In this document: positions 1 through 9,213 of the stretch, in pieces
How the letters are laid out: each line of letters starts with the position of its first letter
Position numbering within the stretch: the first letter of the stretch is position 1
DNA from: Amycolatopsis sp. MtRt-6
Lineage (GTDB): Bacteria > Actinomycetota > Actinomycetes > Mycobacteriales > Pseudonocardiaceae
NCBI RefSeq assembly: GCF_017308975.1
Contig: NZ_JADWPD010000001.1
Location: 473,612 to 537,611 of the forward strand
Direction: 5' to 3'
DNA length: 64,000 nucleotides
Program-made: the position numbers and the translations under genes
The notes under the pieces: generated by a model
Databases searched by the model: none
What the model saw: only the letters and a program-made list of their open reading frames with translations
What the model was told of the DNA's origin: nothing

Positions 1-1548
1 GCCCCGCCGGTCTGCGGCGGGCTCGCGGCGAACCCGAGCCTCGAGCTCGCGGCCCGCAACGGCGCCCCGGACGGGTACGTCTTCGCCCCGGCCGCCCCGG
101 TCCCGCCTGGAACGCCCGCCGCGAAGGTGCCCAGGCTGCTGACAGTGCAGGAGTACGCCGTCGACGGGCAGCGGGCCGCGGTCATCCAGACGCCGGACGG
201 CAAGACCAGCACCGCCTACCAGAACGAGCGGTTCGTGCCCGGCGGCGTCTACACCCTCAGCGTCTGGACCGCTTCGCGCGCGCCGAGGTACGAACCGGCC
301 ACCGGCCTGCGGTTCTACGACAACACCGGCACGCAGATCCAGGAGACCAAGCTCGTTGCCGACCACTACGCCGGCGACGGCGCCCTCGTCCGGCAGGAGT
401 TCCCGGCGGCGACCGCGCCGGCCAAGGCGACCGCGGTGAAGTTCTTCGCCACCACCACCCTCGACCGGCTGCACTGGGACTGCGTAGACCTCCAGCTCGC
501 GGCGTACTCGGTGAAGAAGGAAGTGCGGAACCCGGCGACCGGCGCGTGGGCGTCGTTCGCGACGGTGACCGCGGGCGAAACCGCGCACTACCGCATCACC
601 GTGACCAACGACGGCACCCAGGACCTGAGCGGGATCACGGTGCAGGACCCGTGGTGCCCGGGGACGTTCGAGCCGTTTTCACTGGCCGCGGGCGCGAACC
701 GGCAGCTGACCTGCGACCACCCGGACCTCACGGTGGCCGACAGCGGGCACGTCAACACGGCGAAGGTCACCGGCGTGCACCACCCGGGCGGCACGCTCGG
801 CGACAAGACGGCGTCGGCGACGATCACGGTGCTGCCGCCGCCGGCCATCGCGAAGATCGGCGACTTCGTCTGGGCCGACCGCAACCGCGACGGCCTGCAG
901 GACCCGGGCGAGCCCGGCGTCGCGGGCGTCAAGGTGACGCTGAAGGACGGCGCGGGCGGCACGGTCGGCACCACGACGACCGACGACAAGGGCAAGTACG
1001 GCTTCGACAAGCTGAAGGACGGCACCTACCAGGTCTGCTTCGCCGTTCCGGCGGACTTCACCGTGACCCGCCGCGACGCGGGCGGCGAAGACCGCGATTC
1101 CGACGCCGACCCGGACGGCTGCACCGCACCCCGCACGGTGGGCGGCCCGTCGCACGAGGACTTCGCGGCCGACCTCGGGCTGCTCTCCCCGACCAACCGG
1201 ATCGGCGACTTCGCCTGGGCCGACACGAACGGCAACGGCCGGCAGGACGCGGGCGAGCCGGGCCTCGCCGGGGTCAAGGCGGTCCTGAAGGACGCGGCAG
1301 GCACGGAGCAGGCAACGGTGGTCACCAGCCCCGACGGGTCGTACGTCTTCGACGGCCTGGAGGACGGCACGTACCAGGTGTGCTTCACCGCCGAGGGCCA
1401 CCACCCGACGGCCAAGGACACCGGCGACGACACCGGCGACTCCGACGCCGACCCGGCGTCCGGCTGCGCGGACCCGCGCGCGGTGGGGCCCGGCAAGCGC
1501 GAAGACCGCACGGTGGACGCCGGGTTCGCCGCTACGGTGAGGGCATGA
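1..1548 (+). CDS. Secreted SdrD B-like repeat protein (5' end outside window)
   Basis: The frame is already open at the first base, so the start lies upstream; 515 residues are visible. A carbohydrate-binding-like N-terminal part (from about residue 10, ANPSLE) is followed by a DUF11-like segment (about 165-275, with TVTNDG). Two SdrD B-like domains then begin near residues 286 and 401, each opening IGDF-WAD and closing with TYQVCF. Their D-x-N-x-x-G-x-Q-D loops are of the calcium-binding type. Such domains occur in surface or secreted proteins. The chain ends soon after the second domain, without LPXTG or a membrane helix, so how it is held at the surface is not evident. Its stop overlaps the next start (ATGA). 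The family is clear; the biological role is unknown. Confidence 0.8.
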   Translation, partial: APPVCGGLAANPSLELAARNGAPDGYVFAPAAPVPPGTPAAKVPRLLTVQEYAVDGQRAAVIQTPDGKTSTAYQNERFVPGGVYTLSVWTASRAPRYEPATGLRFYDNTGTQIQETKLVADHYAGDGALVRQEFPAATAPAKATAVKFFATTTLDRLHWDCVDLQLAAYSVKKEVRNPATGAWASFATVTAGETAHYRITVTNDGTQDLSGITVQDPWCPGTFEPFSLAAGANRQLTCDHPDLTVADSGHVNTAKVTGVHHPGGTLGDKTASATITVLPPPAIAKIGDFVWADRNRDGLQDPGEPGVAGVKVTLKDGAGGTVGTTTTDDKGKYGFDKLKDGTYQVCFAVPADFTVTRRDAGGEDRDSDADPDGCTAPRTVGGPSHEDFAADLGLLSPTNRIGDFAWADTNGNGRQDAGEPGLAGVKAVLKDAAGTEQATVVTSPDGSYVFDGLEDGTYQVCFTAEGHHPTAKDTGDDTGDSDADPASGCADPRAVGPGKREDRTVDAGFAATVRA

Positions 1549-2222
1549 CGGATCTCCCCCTGGCCCTGGTGACCGGAGCTTCCCGCGGAATCGGCGCGGC
1601 GGTCGCCCACCAGCTGTCCCCGACGCACCGCCTGCTCCTCGGCGGCCGCGACGCCGACGCACTGGCCGCGCTGGCGAAGGAGCTCCCGGGCGCGAAGCCG
1701 TGGCCGGTGGAGCTGACGGACCCGGCATCCCTGGCCGAGGCGGTCGCGGACATCGCCGCGCTGGACGTCCTGGTCCACTCGGCGGGCGTGGCGCGCCTGG
1801 GCCGCATCGAGGACGCCGGCGGCCAGGCGTGGCGCGACAACTTCGAGGTCAACACCCTGGCGGTGGTCGAGCTGACCCGCCTGCTCCTCCCGGCCCTGCG
1901 CGCGGCCCGCGGCCACGTGGTGGTGATCAACTCGGGAGCGGGCCTGAACGCCCGCCCGGGCTGGTCCCCGTACGCGGCGAGCAAGTTCGCGGTCCGCGCC
2001 TTCGCCGACGCCCTCCGCGAGGAGGAGCCGGAGATCCGCGTGACGTCGGTGTACCCGGGCCGCACGGACACGGAGATGCAGCAGGAGATCTTCGCGGGCG
2101 AGGGGCGCGAGTACGACACCTCCCACCTGTTGAAGGCGGACTCGGTGGCCACCGCGGTGGTGACGGCGCTGTCGGCCACCCCGGACGCCCACCCGACGGA
2201 GCTCATCCTCCGCCCGCGCTAG
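1545..2222 (+). CDS. SDR-family oxidoreductase
   Basis: A 225-residue short-chain dehydrogenase/reductase, a cytoplasmic NAD(P)-dependent enzyme. The cofactor motif TGASRGIG sits at residues 10-17, the catalytic serine is in VVINSGAG and the active-site pair is YAASK. The substrate cannot be read from the sequence. The ATG overlaps the preceding stop (ATGA). A TACGGT hexamer ends six bases before the ATG, so the gene may also be transcribed as a leaderless message from inside the end of the upstream gene. Pairing with a surface repeat protein is probably not functional. The stop codon interlocks with that of the convergent amidohydrolase (CTAG). Confidence 0.9.
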   Translation: MTDLPLALVTGASRGIGAAVAHQLSPTHRLLLGGRDADALAALAKELPGAKPWPVELTDPASLAEAVADIAALDVLVHSAGVARLGRIEDAGGQAWRDNFEVNTLAVVELTRLLLPALRAARGHVVVINSGAGLNARPGWSPYAASKFAVRAFADALREEEPEIRVTSVYPGRTDTEMQQEIFAGEGREYDTSHLLKADSVATAVVTALSATPDAHPTELILRPR

Positions 2223-3526
2223 GCCCGCAGCCGGGCGGCGGTGTCGGCCACGCCGGCCTGCACCTTCGCCCGGTCCACCTTCGTCGGCTCGCCGTCGGCC
2301 ACGACCTGCTCGCCCGCGACCCACACGTCCCGTACCCGCCGCGACCCCGCGGCCCACACGAGGTTCGACAGCAGCTGCACGTCCGGCACGTCCAGGCCGC
2401 ACGCGAACGCCGGGTCGTCCAGGTCGACGTGCACCAGGTCGGCCCACCGGCCCGGCTCCAACGCGCCGATGTCGGACCGGCCCAGCGCCGCCGCCCCACC
2501 GCGGGTTGCCAGCAGGAACACGTCCGCCGCCGTCAGCACCGTCGAATCCCCCGTGGCCAACCGGGCGAACATGGCCGCGAGCTGCAGTTCTTCCCACAGG
2601 TCGATGTCGTCGTTGGACGCCGGCCCGTCCGTGCCGAGCCCGACCGCGACCCCCGCCGCCCGAAGCTCCGCGATGCGCGCGATCCCCGAAGCCAGCTTCG
2701 CGTTCGACCCCGGGCAGTGCGCCATCCCGACCCCGTGCGCGGCGTACAGCGCGATGTCCGCGTCCGACAGGTGGATCGAATGCGCCGCCAGCACCCGGCC
2801 GTCCAGCATGCCCAGCTCCTTGAGCAAAGCCGGCACCGAACCGTGCGCCTCGCGGACCGCCGTGTCCTCGGCCGCCGCCTCGGCGACGTGGATCTGGACC
2901 AGCGCGCCCCGCGAAGCAGCCGACTCCGCCGTAGCGCGCAATCCGTCCGAAGACAGCATGTACGCCGAGTGCGGGCCGTAGCCCAGCTCGATGCGGTCGC
3001 CGTGGCCGAAGCGGAGGCCGTCCGCGTCGATCCAGCGCTCGATTCCGGCGAGCTGGGTCTTCCAGTCCAGGCCCGGCAGCTCCATCACCGGTGGCGCGAC
3101 CAGCACGCGGCCGCCCGTCGTGAGCACCGCGTCGACCAGCTGCTCGCCCTCGAAGTACATCTCGGCGCTGGTCGTGACGCCGTGGCGGAGCATCTCGACC
3201 GAGCCGAGCAGCATGCCGGTGCGGACGTCCTCCGGGCGCAGCTTCGCCTCGGCCGGCCAGATGATCTCGTTCAGCCAGGGCAGCAGCGGCAGGTCGCCAC
3301 CCATGCCGCGCAGCAACGTCATCGGGCTGTGCGCGTGCGTGTTGACCAGGCCGGGAAGCAGGATGCCGGTCAGGGTGGTGACCGGCGCGGCGGACTCGGG
3401 GGCGGTGGCCGCCGGTCCGCAGTAGGCAATGCGCCCGTCGGCGTCGACGTCGACGACCGCGTCACGGACAAGCGAACAGGACGGGTCGGCGGGGAGAACG
3501 ACAGGTGCGTGGAAACGGCGTTGCAT
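2219..3526 (-). CDS. Amidohydrolase (MTA/SAH deaminase / chlorohydrolase-like)
   Basis: A 435-residue metal-dependent hydrolase of the TrzA/AtzA/MtaD branch of the amidohydrolase superfamily, which deaminates or dechlorinates heterocyclic amines. Metal ligands are visible: HxH at residues 64-66 (NTHAHSP), a His in IHVAEA, a His in AAHSIH and the Asp in LGTDGPASND. The length matches the family (about 430-450). The exact substrate is not determined; S-adenosylhomocysteine/methylthioadenosine, guanine derivatives or 8-oxoguanine are possible. A TAGTAT hexamer lies six bases before the ATG, which suggests a leaderless transcript. Confidence 0.85.
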   Translation of the reverse strand: MQRRFHAPVVLPADPSCSLVRDAVVDVDADGRIAYCGPAATAPESAAPVTTLTGILLPGLVNTHAHSPMTLLRGMGGDLPLLPWLNEIIWPAEAKLRPEDVRTGMLLGSVEMLRHGVTTSAEMYFEGEQLVDAVLTTGGRVLVAPPVMELPGLDWKTQLAGIERWIDADGLRFGHGDRIELGYGPHSAYMLSSDGLRATAESAASRGALVQIHVAEAAAEDTAVREAHGSVPALLKELGMLDGRVLAAHSIHLSDADIALYAAHGVGMAHCPGSNAKLASGIARIAELRAAGVAVGLGTDGPASNDDIDLWEELQLAAMFARLATGDSTVLTAADVFLLATRGGAAALGRSDIGALEPGRWADLVHVDLDDPAFACGLDVPDVQLLSNLVWAAGSRRVRDVWVAGEQVVADGEPTKVDRAKVQAGVADTAARLRA

Positions 3527-3549
3527 CTCTGGATACTACGCACCCGGAA

Positions 3550-4203
3550 TCACGAAACGACTCCGCTCCGCCACGCCCACGCCGCGGTCTCCACCCGGTT
3601 CCGCGCGCCGATCTTGCTCTGCACCGACGCCAGGTGCGTCTTCACCGTCGACAGCGACATGAACAGCTCCTTGCCGATCTCGGTGTTCGTCATCCCCTGC
3701 GCGGCCGCCTTGACGACCTCCAGCTCACGCGCGGTCAGCGGCTCGGACGGCGGCGGGACCTGCGGCTTCGCCGCGCCGGACCCGTCGAAGTGCTTGAGCA
3801 GCCGGACGGTGATCTGCGGCGAGACCAGCGCGTCGCCGCGGTCGGCCGCGCGGACCGCCTCGATCAGCAGCGCCGGGCCCGCGTCCTTCAGCAGGAACCC
3901 CGACGCGCCGTTGCGCAGCGCGGTGTGGACGTACTCGTCGAGGTCGAACGTCGTGACGACGACCACCTTCAGCGGGTCGGTCACGTCCGGCCCGGCCAGC
4001 TGCCGGGTGACTTCCAGGCCGTCGAGGCCGGGCATGCGGATGTCGAGCAGGCAGACGTCCGGGCGCAGTTCGCGGGCCTTCGAGACCGCCGAGACGCCGT
4101 CCGCGACGTCGGCGACGACCTCGATGTCGTCCTGCGCGTCCAGGATCATGCGGAACCCCATCCGCACCATTTCCTGGTCGTCGGCGATCAGTACCCGGAT
4201 CAC
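3550..4203 (-). CDS. LuxR-family (NarL-type) response regulator
   Basis: 217 residues. The N-terminal receiver domain has the acidic pair D8-D9 and the phospho-acceptor D54 (CLLDIRMPG). The C-terminal LuxR helix-turn-helix (about 150-212) contains LTARELEV and STVKTHL. It is the DNA-binding partner of the histidine kinase directly upstream, whose stop its ATG overlaps by four bases. The divergent FtsX-type ABC exporter is the most likely target, because the cassette resembles systems that sense and expel antimicrobial peptides or membrane stress agents (inference). Confidence 0.95.
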   Translation of the reverse strand: MIRVLIADDQEMVRMGFRMILDAQDDIEVVADVADGVSAVSKARELRPDVCLLDIRMPGLDGLEVTRQLAGPDVTDPLKVVVVTTFDLDEYVHTALRNGASGFLLKDAGPALLIEAVRAADRGDALVSPQITVRLLKHFDGSGAAKPQVPPPSEPLTARELEVVKAAAQGMTNTEIGKELFMSLSTVKTHLASVQSKIGARNRVETAAWAWRSGVVS

Positions 4204-5996
4204 TCGTCCCCTTCCATGTCTTCTCCAGTGGCCAGCGGCAGCCAGGCTTCGACGCGCCAGCCGCCGTCCGGGTCCCGCCCGGCCGACAGCCGGCCCTTGA
4301 GCAGCGCGACGCGTTCGCGCATGCCGACCAGACCGTAGCCGCCCGACCCGCCGGCCGGACGGCGTGTCGTCCCGCGCCCGTTGTCGGTCACCCGCAGGTG
4401 CAGTTGAGCACCCTGCACTTCGGCGACGACGACCGCTTCGGTCGCGTCGGCGGCGTGCTTGCCGACGTTCGTCAGCGACTCCTGCACCAGCCGCAGCGCC
4501 GAGCGGCCGACCTCGTGCGGCAGGTCCGGCGGCAGGTCGAGGTGCATCGACGTCGTCACGCCGTGGTTGGCGCTTTCGACCAGCTTCCGCAGGTCGGCGC
4601 CCAGGTCGGTGGTCGCCTGCTCGCTGAACTCGCTGGACCCCGCCGGCGCGTCACCCCGCATCGACCGGACCAGCCGCCGCATCGCCGCGAGCGCCTCGAC
4701 GCCGGCGTTCTCGATCCGGCCCATCGCCTCGACGGCGATCTGCGGGTTCTTCTCGGCCATCATCCGCGCGGCCTGGGCCTGCACGACGATGCCGGTGACG
4801 TGGTGGGCGACGACGTCGTGGAGCTCACGGGCCAGCGCCATCCGTTCCGCGGTCTGGGCGTCGCTCACCGCCGACTGGACCGCCGTGGTGCGCTCGGAGT
4901 CCCGCGAACGCAGCATCAGGCCGATCGCGATCGAGATGCCCAGCAGCAGCGCCGCGCCGAAGGCGTAGGTGGACAGGTTCTGCGGGTCGGTCTCCAGGCC
5001 GCTCGTCCGGCGCGCGTTGAGGATCGTCCCGAGCGCGACGACCGCCGACAGCACGCCGATCCGCGGCCACGCCTGGCTCAGCCCCCGGGCGCGGGTCAGG
5101 TTCACGACCACGCCCATCCCGGCGATGACCTGCGTGACCGGCACGCCGGCCGAGACCGGGTAGTCGAAGCCGAGGCGCAGGAACGGCGCGATGAGCGCCG
5201 AAACCAGCATGATCCCGCTGAGGCCGAGGAGCGCGTCCGCGGGCCGCCGCGGCGACAGCACCGCGATGACGGCCGCGACGATCGAGCAGAACAGGACCGG
5301 GAACGCGCGGGCGCTGCCGGAGTACGTCGAGCCGAACTCGAACAGCAGCGCGAAGCCGAGCAGCCCCATCAGCGGCCACTGGCCCATCGCCAGTTCGTTC
5401 ACCCGGCGCAGCAGCCGGGTCCGCGGCTCGCCGCGGGGGCTGCGGTCGCGGGCCGCGATGGCGGGCACGAGCGGGGCGACGAGCAGCAGCAGGCCGAACA
5501 GCAGCGCCTGGAAGCCCGTGCCGCTGTCGATGTCGGCGACACTCCCGTACCGGCCGAAGACAGCGACGAGGCCGGCGACGACCAGGAAGCTGACCACGCA
5601 GAACGCCACGCCCGCCCGCGCCCGGCGGGCCACGAAGTAGACCATCAGCACCCCGGCCACGACCTCGGTGATGGTCACCTTCGGCAGCACGCTGGAGTAC
5701 GGCGGGATGCGGGCCGCGTGGATGAAGAGCGTGGAGAAGATCAGCACCCCGCCGCCGGCCACCCCGGCGACCGCGGCTCGCTTCTGGGCCCAGAGCCCGC
5801 AGGCGGCCATCGCGAAGATACCCGGCAGCAGGCCGAAGTCGACGAGGCGCGGGCCGAGTTCGTCGAGCGCCGCCTGCGTTGTGTAGACGACGTCGAAAAC
5901 CAGCGCGGCGTACAGGACGGCGGAGGGCACGCCGATGCGCCGCACCAGGGCGGCGGCGCGGGTGTAGAGCGTTTTCGGCAGAGGCGCGGCGGGCAC
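4200..5996 (-). CDS. Sensor histidine kinase (NarL/DesK-type)
   Basis: 598 residues, with an unusually long multi-spanning membrane part (about residues 15-375) before the HisKA_3 domain. The phospho-accepting His lies in RELHDVVAHH near residue 393. The HATPase domain follows, with TDNGRGT and YGLVGMRERV near the end. The absence of a large extracellular sensor suggests it senses within the membrane. The start is a GTG. TAACGT lies six bases upstream, so the message is probably leaderless. It is co-transcribed with the response regulator and divergent from the ABC exporter, across a promoter region with a perfect 16-bp palindrome. Confidence 0.93.
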   Translation of the reverse strand: MPAAPLPKTLYTRAAALVRRIGVPSAVLYAALVFDVVYTTQAALDELGPRLVDFGLLPGIFAMAACGLWAQKRAAVAGVAGGGVLIFSTLFIHAARIPPYSSVLPKVTITEVVAGVLMVYFVARRARAGVAFCVVSFLVVAGLVAVFGRYGSVADIDSGTGFQALLFGLLLLVAPLVPAIAARDRSPRGEPRTRLLRRVNELAMGQWPLMGLLGFALLFEFGSTYSGSARAFPVLFCSIVAAVIAVLSPRRPADALLGLSGIMLVSALIAPFLRLGFDYPVSAGVPVTQVIAGMGVVVNLTRARGLSQAWPRIGVLSAVVALGTILNARRTSGLETDPQNLSTYAFGAALLLGISIAIGLMLRSRDSERTTAVQSAVSDAQTAERMALARELHDVVAHHVTGIVVQAQAARMMAEKNPQIAVEAMGRIENAGVEALAAMRRLVRSMRGDAPAGSSEFSEQATTDLGADLRKLVESANHGVTTSMHLDLPPDLPHEVGRSALRLVQESLTNVGKHAADATEAVVVAEVQGAQLHLRVTDNGRGTTRRPAGGSGGYGLVGMRERVALLKGRLSAGRDPDGGWRVEAWLPLATGEDMEGDE

Positions 5997-6054
5997 AACG
6001 TGACGTTACGTGATTCCCCGTCGCCCGCACCTTGGCCGAGTGGCCCGCCCGCCC

Positions 6055-6070
6055 TCGGCCGATCGGCCGA
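6055..6070. promoter_or_regulatory. Perfect 16-bp palindrome between kinase and ABC exporter
   Basis: TCGGCCGATCGGCCGA is fully self-complementary. It lies in the 173-base divergent region between the sensor kinase GTG and the exporter start. It could be the site of the neighbouring response regulator, but GC-rich palindromes also arise by chance and no second copy was seen here. Confidence 0.35.
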
Positions 6071-6169
6071 TGCGGGCCGGGCCGTGACTGGCCGTCTGCC
6101 CGAAGTGGACGCACCCCGATCTCGGCGAGGCTCGTCGGCATCAAGATCCGACCGACAGGGAGAAACCTC

Positions 6170-6871
6170 GTGGACCCGAACACTCCACACGCGACGAGCG
6201 GCCCGGTGCTCTCCGGCCGCGGCCTGGTGAAGCGCTACGGCACCCAGCACGCCCTGGCCGGCATCGACATCGACATCCAGCCGCGGGACGCCGTCGCCAT
6301 CGTCGGGCCGTCCGGCTCGGGCAAGACGTCGCTGCTGCACGTCCTGGCCGGCATCCTCCGGGCCGACGACGGGCAGATCTTCCTGGGCGGGCAGCGGATC
6401 GACCACCTCGGCGAGAAGAAGCGCAGCGAGCTGCGCCGCACCGAGTTCGGGTTCGTCTTCCAGTCGGGGATGCTGGTCGCCGAGCTGTCGGCCGAAGAGA
6501 ACGTCGCGCTGCCGTCGCTGCTGGCCGGGCTCGGCCGCAAGGAAGCCATCGACGCCGGCCGCGTCTGGCTGTCCCGGCTCGGCCTGGCCGGCAAGGAGCG
6601 CCGCCGTCCCGGCGAGCTGTCCGGCGGCGAAGCCCAGCGCGTCGCGATCGCGCGGGCGCTGACCCACCGGCCGAAGGTCATCTTCGCCGACGAGCCGACC
6701 GGCGCGCTCGACACGCGCACCGGCCGCGAGACGATGGACGCCCTCCTCGGCGCCGCCCACGAGACCGGGGCCGCGGTGATCGTGGTGACGCACGACCGCG
6801 AGCTGGCCGAGTCGATGCCCAAGACCGTCGCCATCCGTGACGGCCTGATCGCGACGAGGCTGGCGGCGTGA
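6170..6871 (+). CDS. ABC transporter ATP-binding protein (MacB/LolD type)
   Basis: 233-residue ATPase subunit. Walker A is GPSGSGKTS (about 46-54), the signature is LSGGEAQRV and Walker B is VIFADEP, followed by the D-loop GALDT and the switch His in VTHD. The GTG start is chosen because GGGAG lies seven bases upstream and the encoded N-terminus suits the family; the frame is open further upstream without support. It powers the FtsX-type permease that follows with a GTGA overlap. The divergent two-component system suggests inducible export or membrane-stress relief. Confidence 0.92.
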   Translation: MDPNTPHATSGPVLSGRGLVKRYGTQHALAGIDIDIQPRDAVAIVGPSGSGKTSLLHVLAGILRADDGQIFLGGQRIDHLGEKKRSELRRTEFGFVFQSGMLVAELSAEENVALPSLLAGLGRKEAIDAGRVWLSRLGLAGKERRRPGELSGGEAQRVAIARALTHRPKVIFADEPTGALDTRTGRETMDALLGAAHETGAAVIVVTHDRELAESMPKTVAIRDGLIATRLAA

Positions 6872-9117
6872 ACTCCCTCCAGATCGCCCTGCGGGTGCTG
6901 AAGGTCGACCGGCGGACCCGGACGTCGGCGATCCTCACCGCGATCGGGGTGGCCGTCGCGACCGGGCTGGTGCTGCTGCTGGCGACGCTGCCGTTCGCCA
7001 CCCAGAACCGCGAACAGCGTGCCCTCTGGCAGGGCGAGCAGTTCTACAGCCGCGGCTCCGACGGCCCGGTCAACCTGCTCTACAACGCGTCGAGGGACTA
7101 CTTCGACGGCAAGCAGATCGTGCGCGTCGACATCGCGCTGGCCCCCGGCGTGACGCCCGGGTCCGTCCAGCTGCCACCGGGCGTGCCGCAGCTACCCGGC
7201 CCCGGCGAGACCGTCGTGTCGCCCGCGCTCGGGCGGCTCCTGCAGGCCAACCCGGCCGCGCAGCTCGGCGACCGGTTCGGCAAGCCCGTCGGCGCGCTCG
7301 GCGAGGCCGGCCTCCGGTTCCCGGAGCAGCTCGTCGCGCTGACCGGGCACACGCCGGACGCGATGCCGCAGAACGCCGACAAGATCGCGGGCTTCCCGAG
7401 CGGGAAGGCGAGCCCGGACGCCCTGCTCATGCTGCTGTCCTGGGTCGGGATCATCGTGCTGCTGGTGCCGAGCCTGGTGCTGGTCGCGTCGTCGGCGCGG
7501 CTGACCGCGGCCCGGCGCGAACGGCGGCTCGCCGCGATCCGGCTGGCCGGGGCGACACCGGGGCAGGTCACGAACATGGTGGCCGCCGAGACGACGTTGT
7601 CCGCGGGCATCGGGGCGCTGCTCGGCCTGCTGATCAGCCCGGCACTGCACGGCCTCGCCTCGTTCGTGCCGTGGGCCGGCGGCACCTGGCTGGCGGCGGA
7701 CTTCGCGCTGCCGGTCGGGCTGACGGTGTTCATCGTCGTGGCCATCCCGGTGCTCGTGGTGCTGGCCGGCGTGCTCGGCCTGCGTCGCGTCCTCAAGAAC
7801 CCGCTGTTCGCCACCGGCGGTCACACGAAGAAGCCGTTGCGCTGGTGGCGGTTGCTGGCCCTGCCCGCGGCCGGGGTGTTCTTCCTGGTCGCGGTGGCGA
7901 CGGCGAAGGACTACGGCGGCATCGGGTTCGTCATGGCGGGCCTGTTCCTGCTGGTCGGCTCGGCCGCGATCGTCGGGCCGTGGGTGACGTCGGCGGTGGG
8001 TGGCACGTTCGTCCGGATCTGGCGGCGCCCGTCGGCGCTGCTCGCCGGCCGCCGCCTGCGTGACGACCCGAAGGGCGCCTACCGCGCGTCCGCCGGGATC
8101 GTGCTGGCGGTGTTCGCCGGGTCGATGGCGCTGACGCTGCTGCCGACGTTCGAGTCGATGGCCGGTGGCGGGCGCTCCTACGCCGACTCCGTGCTCTACG
8201 TCGACACCGACGACCAGCACGCGGGCCCGATCGTCGAGCAGGCCAACGCGGCCCTGCAGAAGTACGGCCAGCAGGAGAAGGCGGTCGCGGTCGGCGAGGT
8301 CTACCTCGTCAAGGGCACGGCCCCCAACCGGTACGGCCACCGCGCGCTGGTGATGACCTGCGCCGACGCCGTCAAGCTGACCCGCTACGGGCTCACGCCG
8401 GAGAACTGCACGGGCGGCCCGGCCGTCATCGGCGACACGGCGATCGACCTCGCGCAGTACAAGTTCGCCGCCGCGTGGGACGGGCCGGCAGTCGCCGCGA
8501 AGTCGGGCACGCGGGTGGAAGCCGTGCCGCCCCGCGACCCGGACCTGTCGGACACGCTGATCGTCGATCCGGCCGCGGTGCCGGCCGGGGTCACGCCGAC
8601 GGACTACACGGTGGTCGCGCCGACCACCGACGCGAACCGCGAGATCGTCCGGACGGCACTGGCCGGGCCGGCGGCCGGCGCGAGTATCGGCAGCCGCGAC
8701 CAGTACCTGTACAACCAGCAGACCGAGCTCGGCGACCTGCGCCGGGTCACGGTGATCGGGCTGATCGCGGCGGGCGTCCTGGCCGGCTGCAGTGCCGCGG
8801 TCGCGACCGCGGGCTCGGTGATGGACCGCCGCCGCACGTTCGGCGCGCTGATGGCCGCGGGCACGCCGGTGCGGGTGCTGGCGCGGGCGTTGCGGATGGA
8901 AGCCGCGCTGCCGGCTTTGGTCGCCACCATCGGCGCGGGAATCGTCGGGGTACTGGTCGGCGTTGGGCTCTACAGCATGGTCGACGAGCGCGGCATCGTG
9001 CTCAGCCCGTGGCTGCTCGCGCCGGTCGTGCTCGGGGTCGGGGTGGCCCTGCTCGGCGCGTCGGTCTGCACGCCCGCCCTGAAGCGGGTCCAGGCCGAGC
9101 CGCTGGCCGACGAATAG
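6868..9117 (+). CDS. FtsX-family ABC transporter permease
   Basis: 749 residues with the duplicated FtsX/MacB layout. There is an N-terminal helix near residues 25-45, a group of three helices around 190-310, two more near 325-375, a helix near 410 (start of the second half), an extracellular stretch of about 200 residues and three C-terminal helices (about 630-745). Such permeases transmit ATP hydrolysis to the outer face of the membrane, for lipoprotein or peptide export or signalling, rather than moving small solutes. It overlaps its ATPase by four bases and is followed by a strong hairpin. Confidence 0.9.
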   Translation: MNSLQIALRVLKVDRRTRTSAILTAIGVAVATGLVLLLATLPFATQNREQRALWQGEQFYSRGSDGPVNLLYNASRDYFDGKQIVRVDIALAPGVTPGSVQLPPGVPQLPGPGETVVSPALGRLLQANPAAQLGDRFGKPVGALGEAGLRFPEQLVALTGHTPDAMPQNADKIAGFPSGKASPDALLMLLSWVGIIVLLVPSLVLVASSARLTAARRERRLAAIRLAGATPGQVTNMVAAETTLSAGIGALLGLLISPALHGLASFVPWAGGTWLAADFALPVGLTVFIVVAIPVLVVLAGVLGLRRVLKNPLFATGGHTKKPLRWWRLLALPAAGVFFLVAVATAKDYGGIGFVMAGLFLLVGSAAIVGPWVTSAVGGTFVRIWRRPSALLAGRRLRDDPKGAYRASAGIVLAVFAGSMALTLLPTFESMAGGGRSYADSVLYVDTDDQHAGPIVEQANAALQKYGQQEKAVAVGEVYLVKGTAPNRYGHRALVMTCADAVKLTRYGLTPENCTGGPAVIGDTAIDLAQYKFAAAWDGPAVAAKSGTRVEAVPPRDPDLSDTLIVDPAAVPAGVTPTDYTVVAPTTDANREIVRTALAGPAAGASIGSRDQYLYNQQTELGDLRRVTVIGLIAAGVLAGCSAAVATAGSVMDRRRTFGALMAAGTPVRVLARALRMEAALPALVATIGAGIVGVLVGVGLYSMVDERGIVLSPWLLAPVVLGVGVALLGASVCTPALKRVQAEPLADE

Positions 9118-9164
9118 GCGTTCGCCTCTCTGTCGGGGGAGGGGCGGATACCGGGGGTAGTGAG

Positions 9165-9211
9165 CTGAAGGGGACTTTCTCCGCAGGGGATCCGGAGAGA
9201 GTCCCCTTCAG
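9165..9211. terminator. Bidirectional hairpin between converging genes
   Basis: A 19-bp stem with one G-T wobble and a 9-base loop. The arms begin CTGAAGGGGACT and end AGTCCCCTTCAG. It lies between the converging permease and trmB. There is no U-tract, but the stem is strong. It shares the AAGGGGAC core with the hairpin after pckG. Confidence 0.75.
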
Positions 9212-9213
9212 TG

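Noticed and set aside
1026-2597. A 523-residue minus-strand frame
   Set aside because: It crosses the SDR and SdrD-like genes antisense, with shadow-like composition.
4398-6230. A 610-residue plus-strand frame
   Set aside because: It is antisense to the histidine kinase, whose motifs are complete; its composition is that of a shadow frame.
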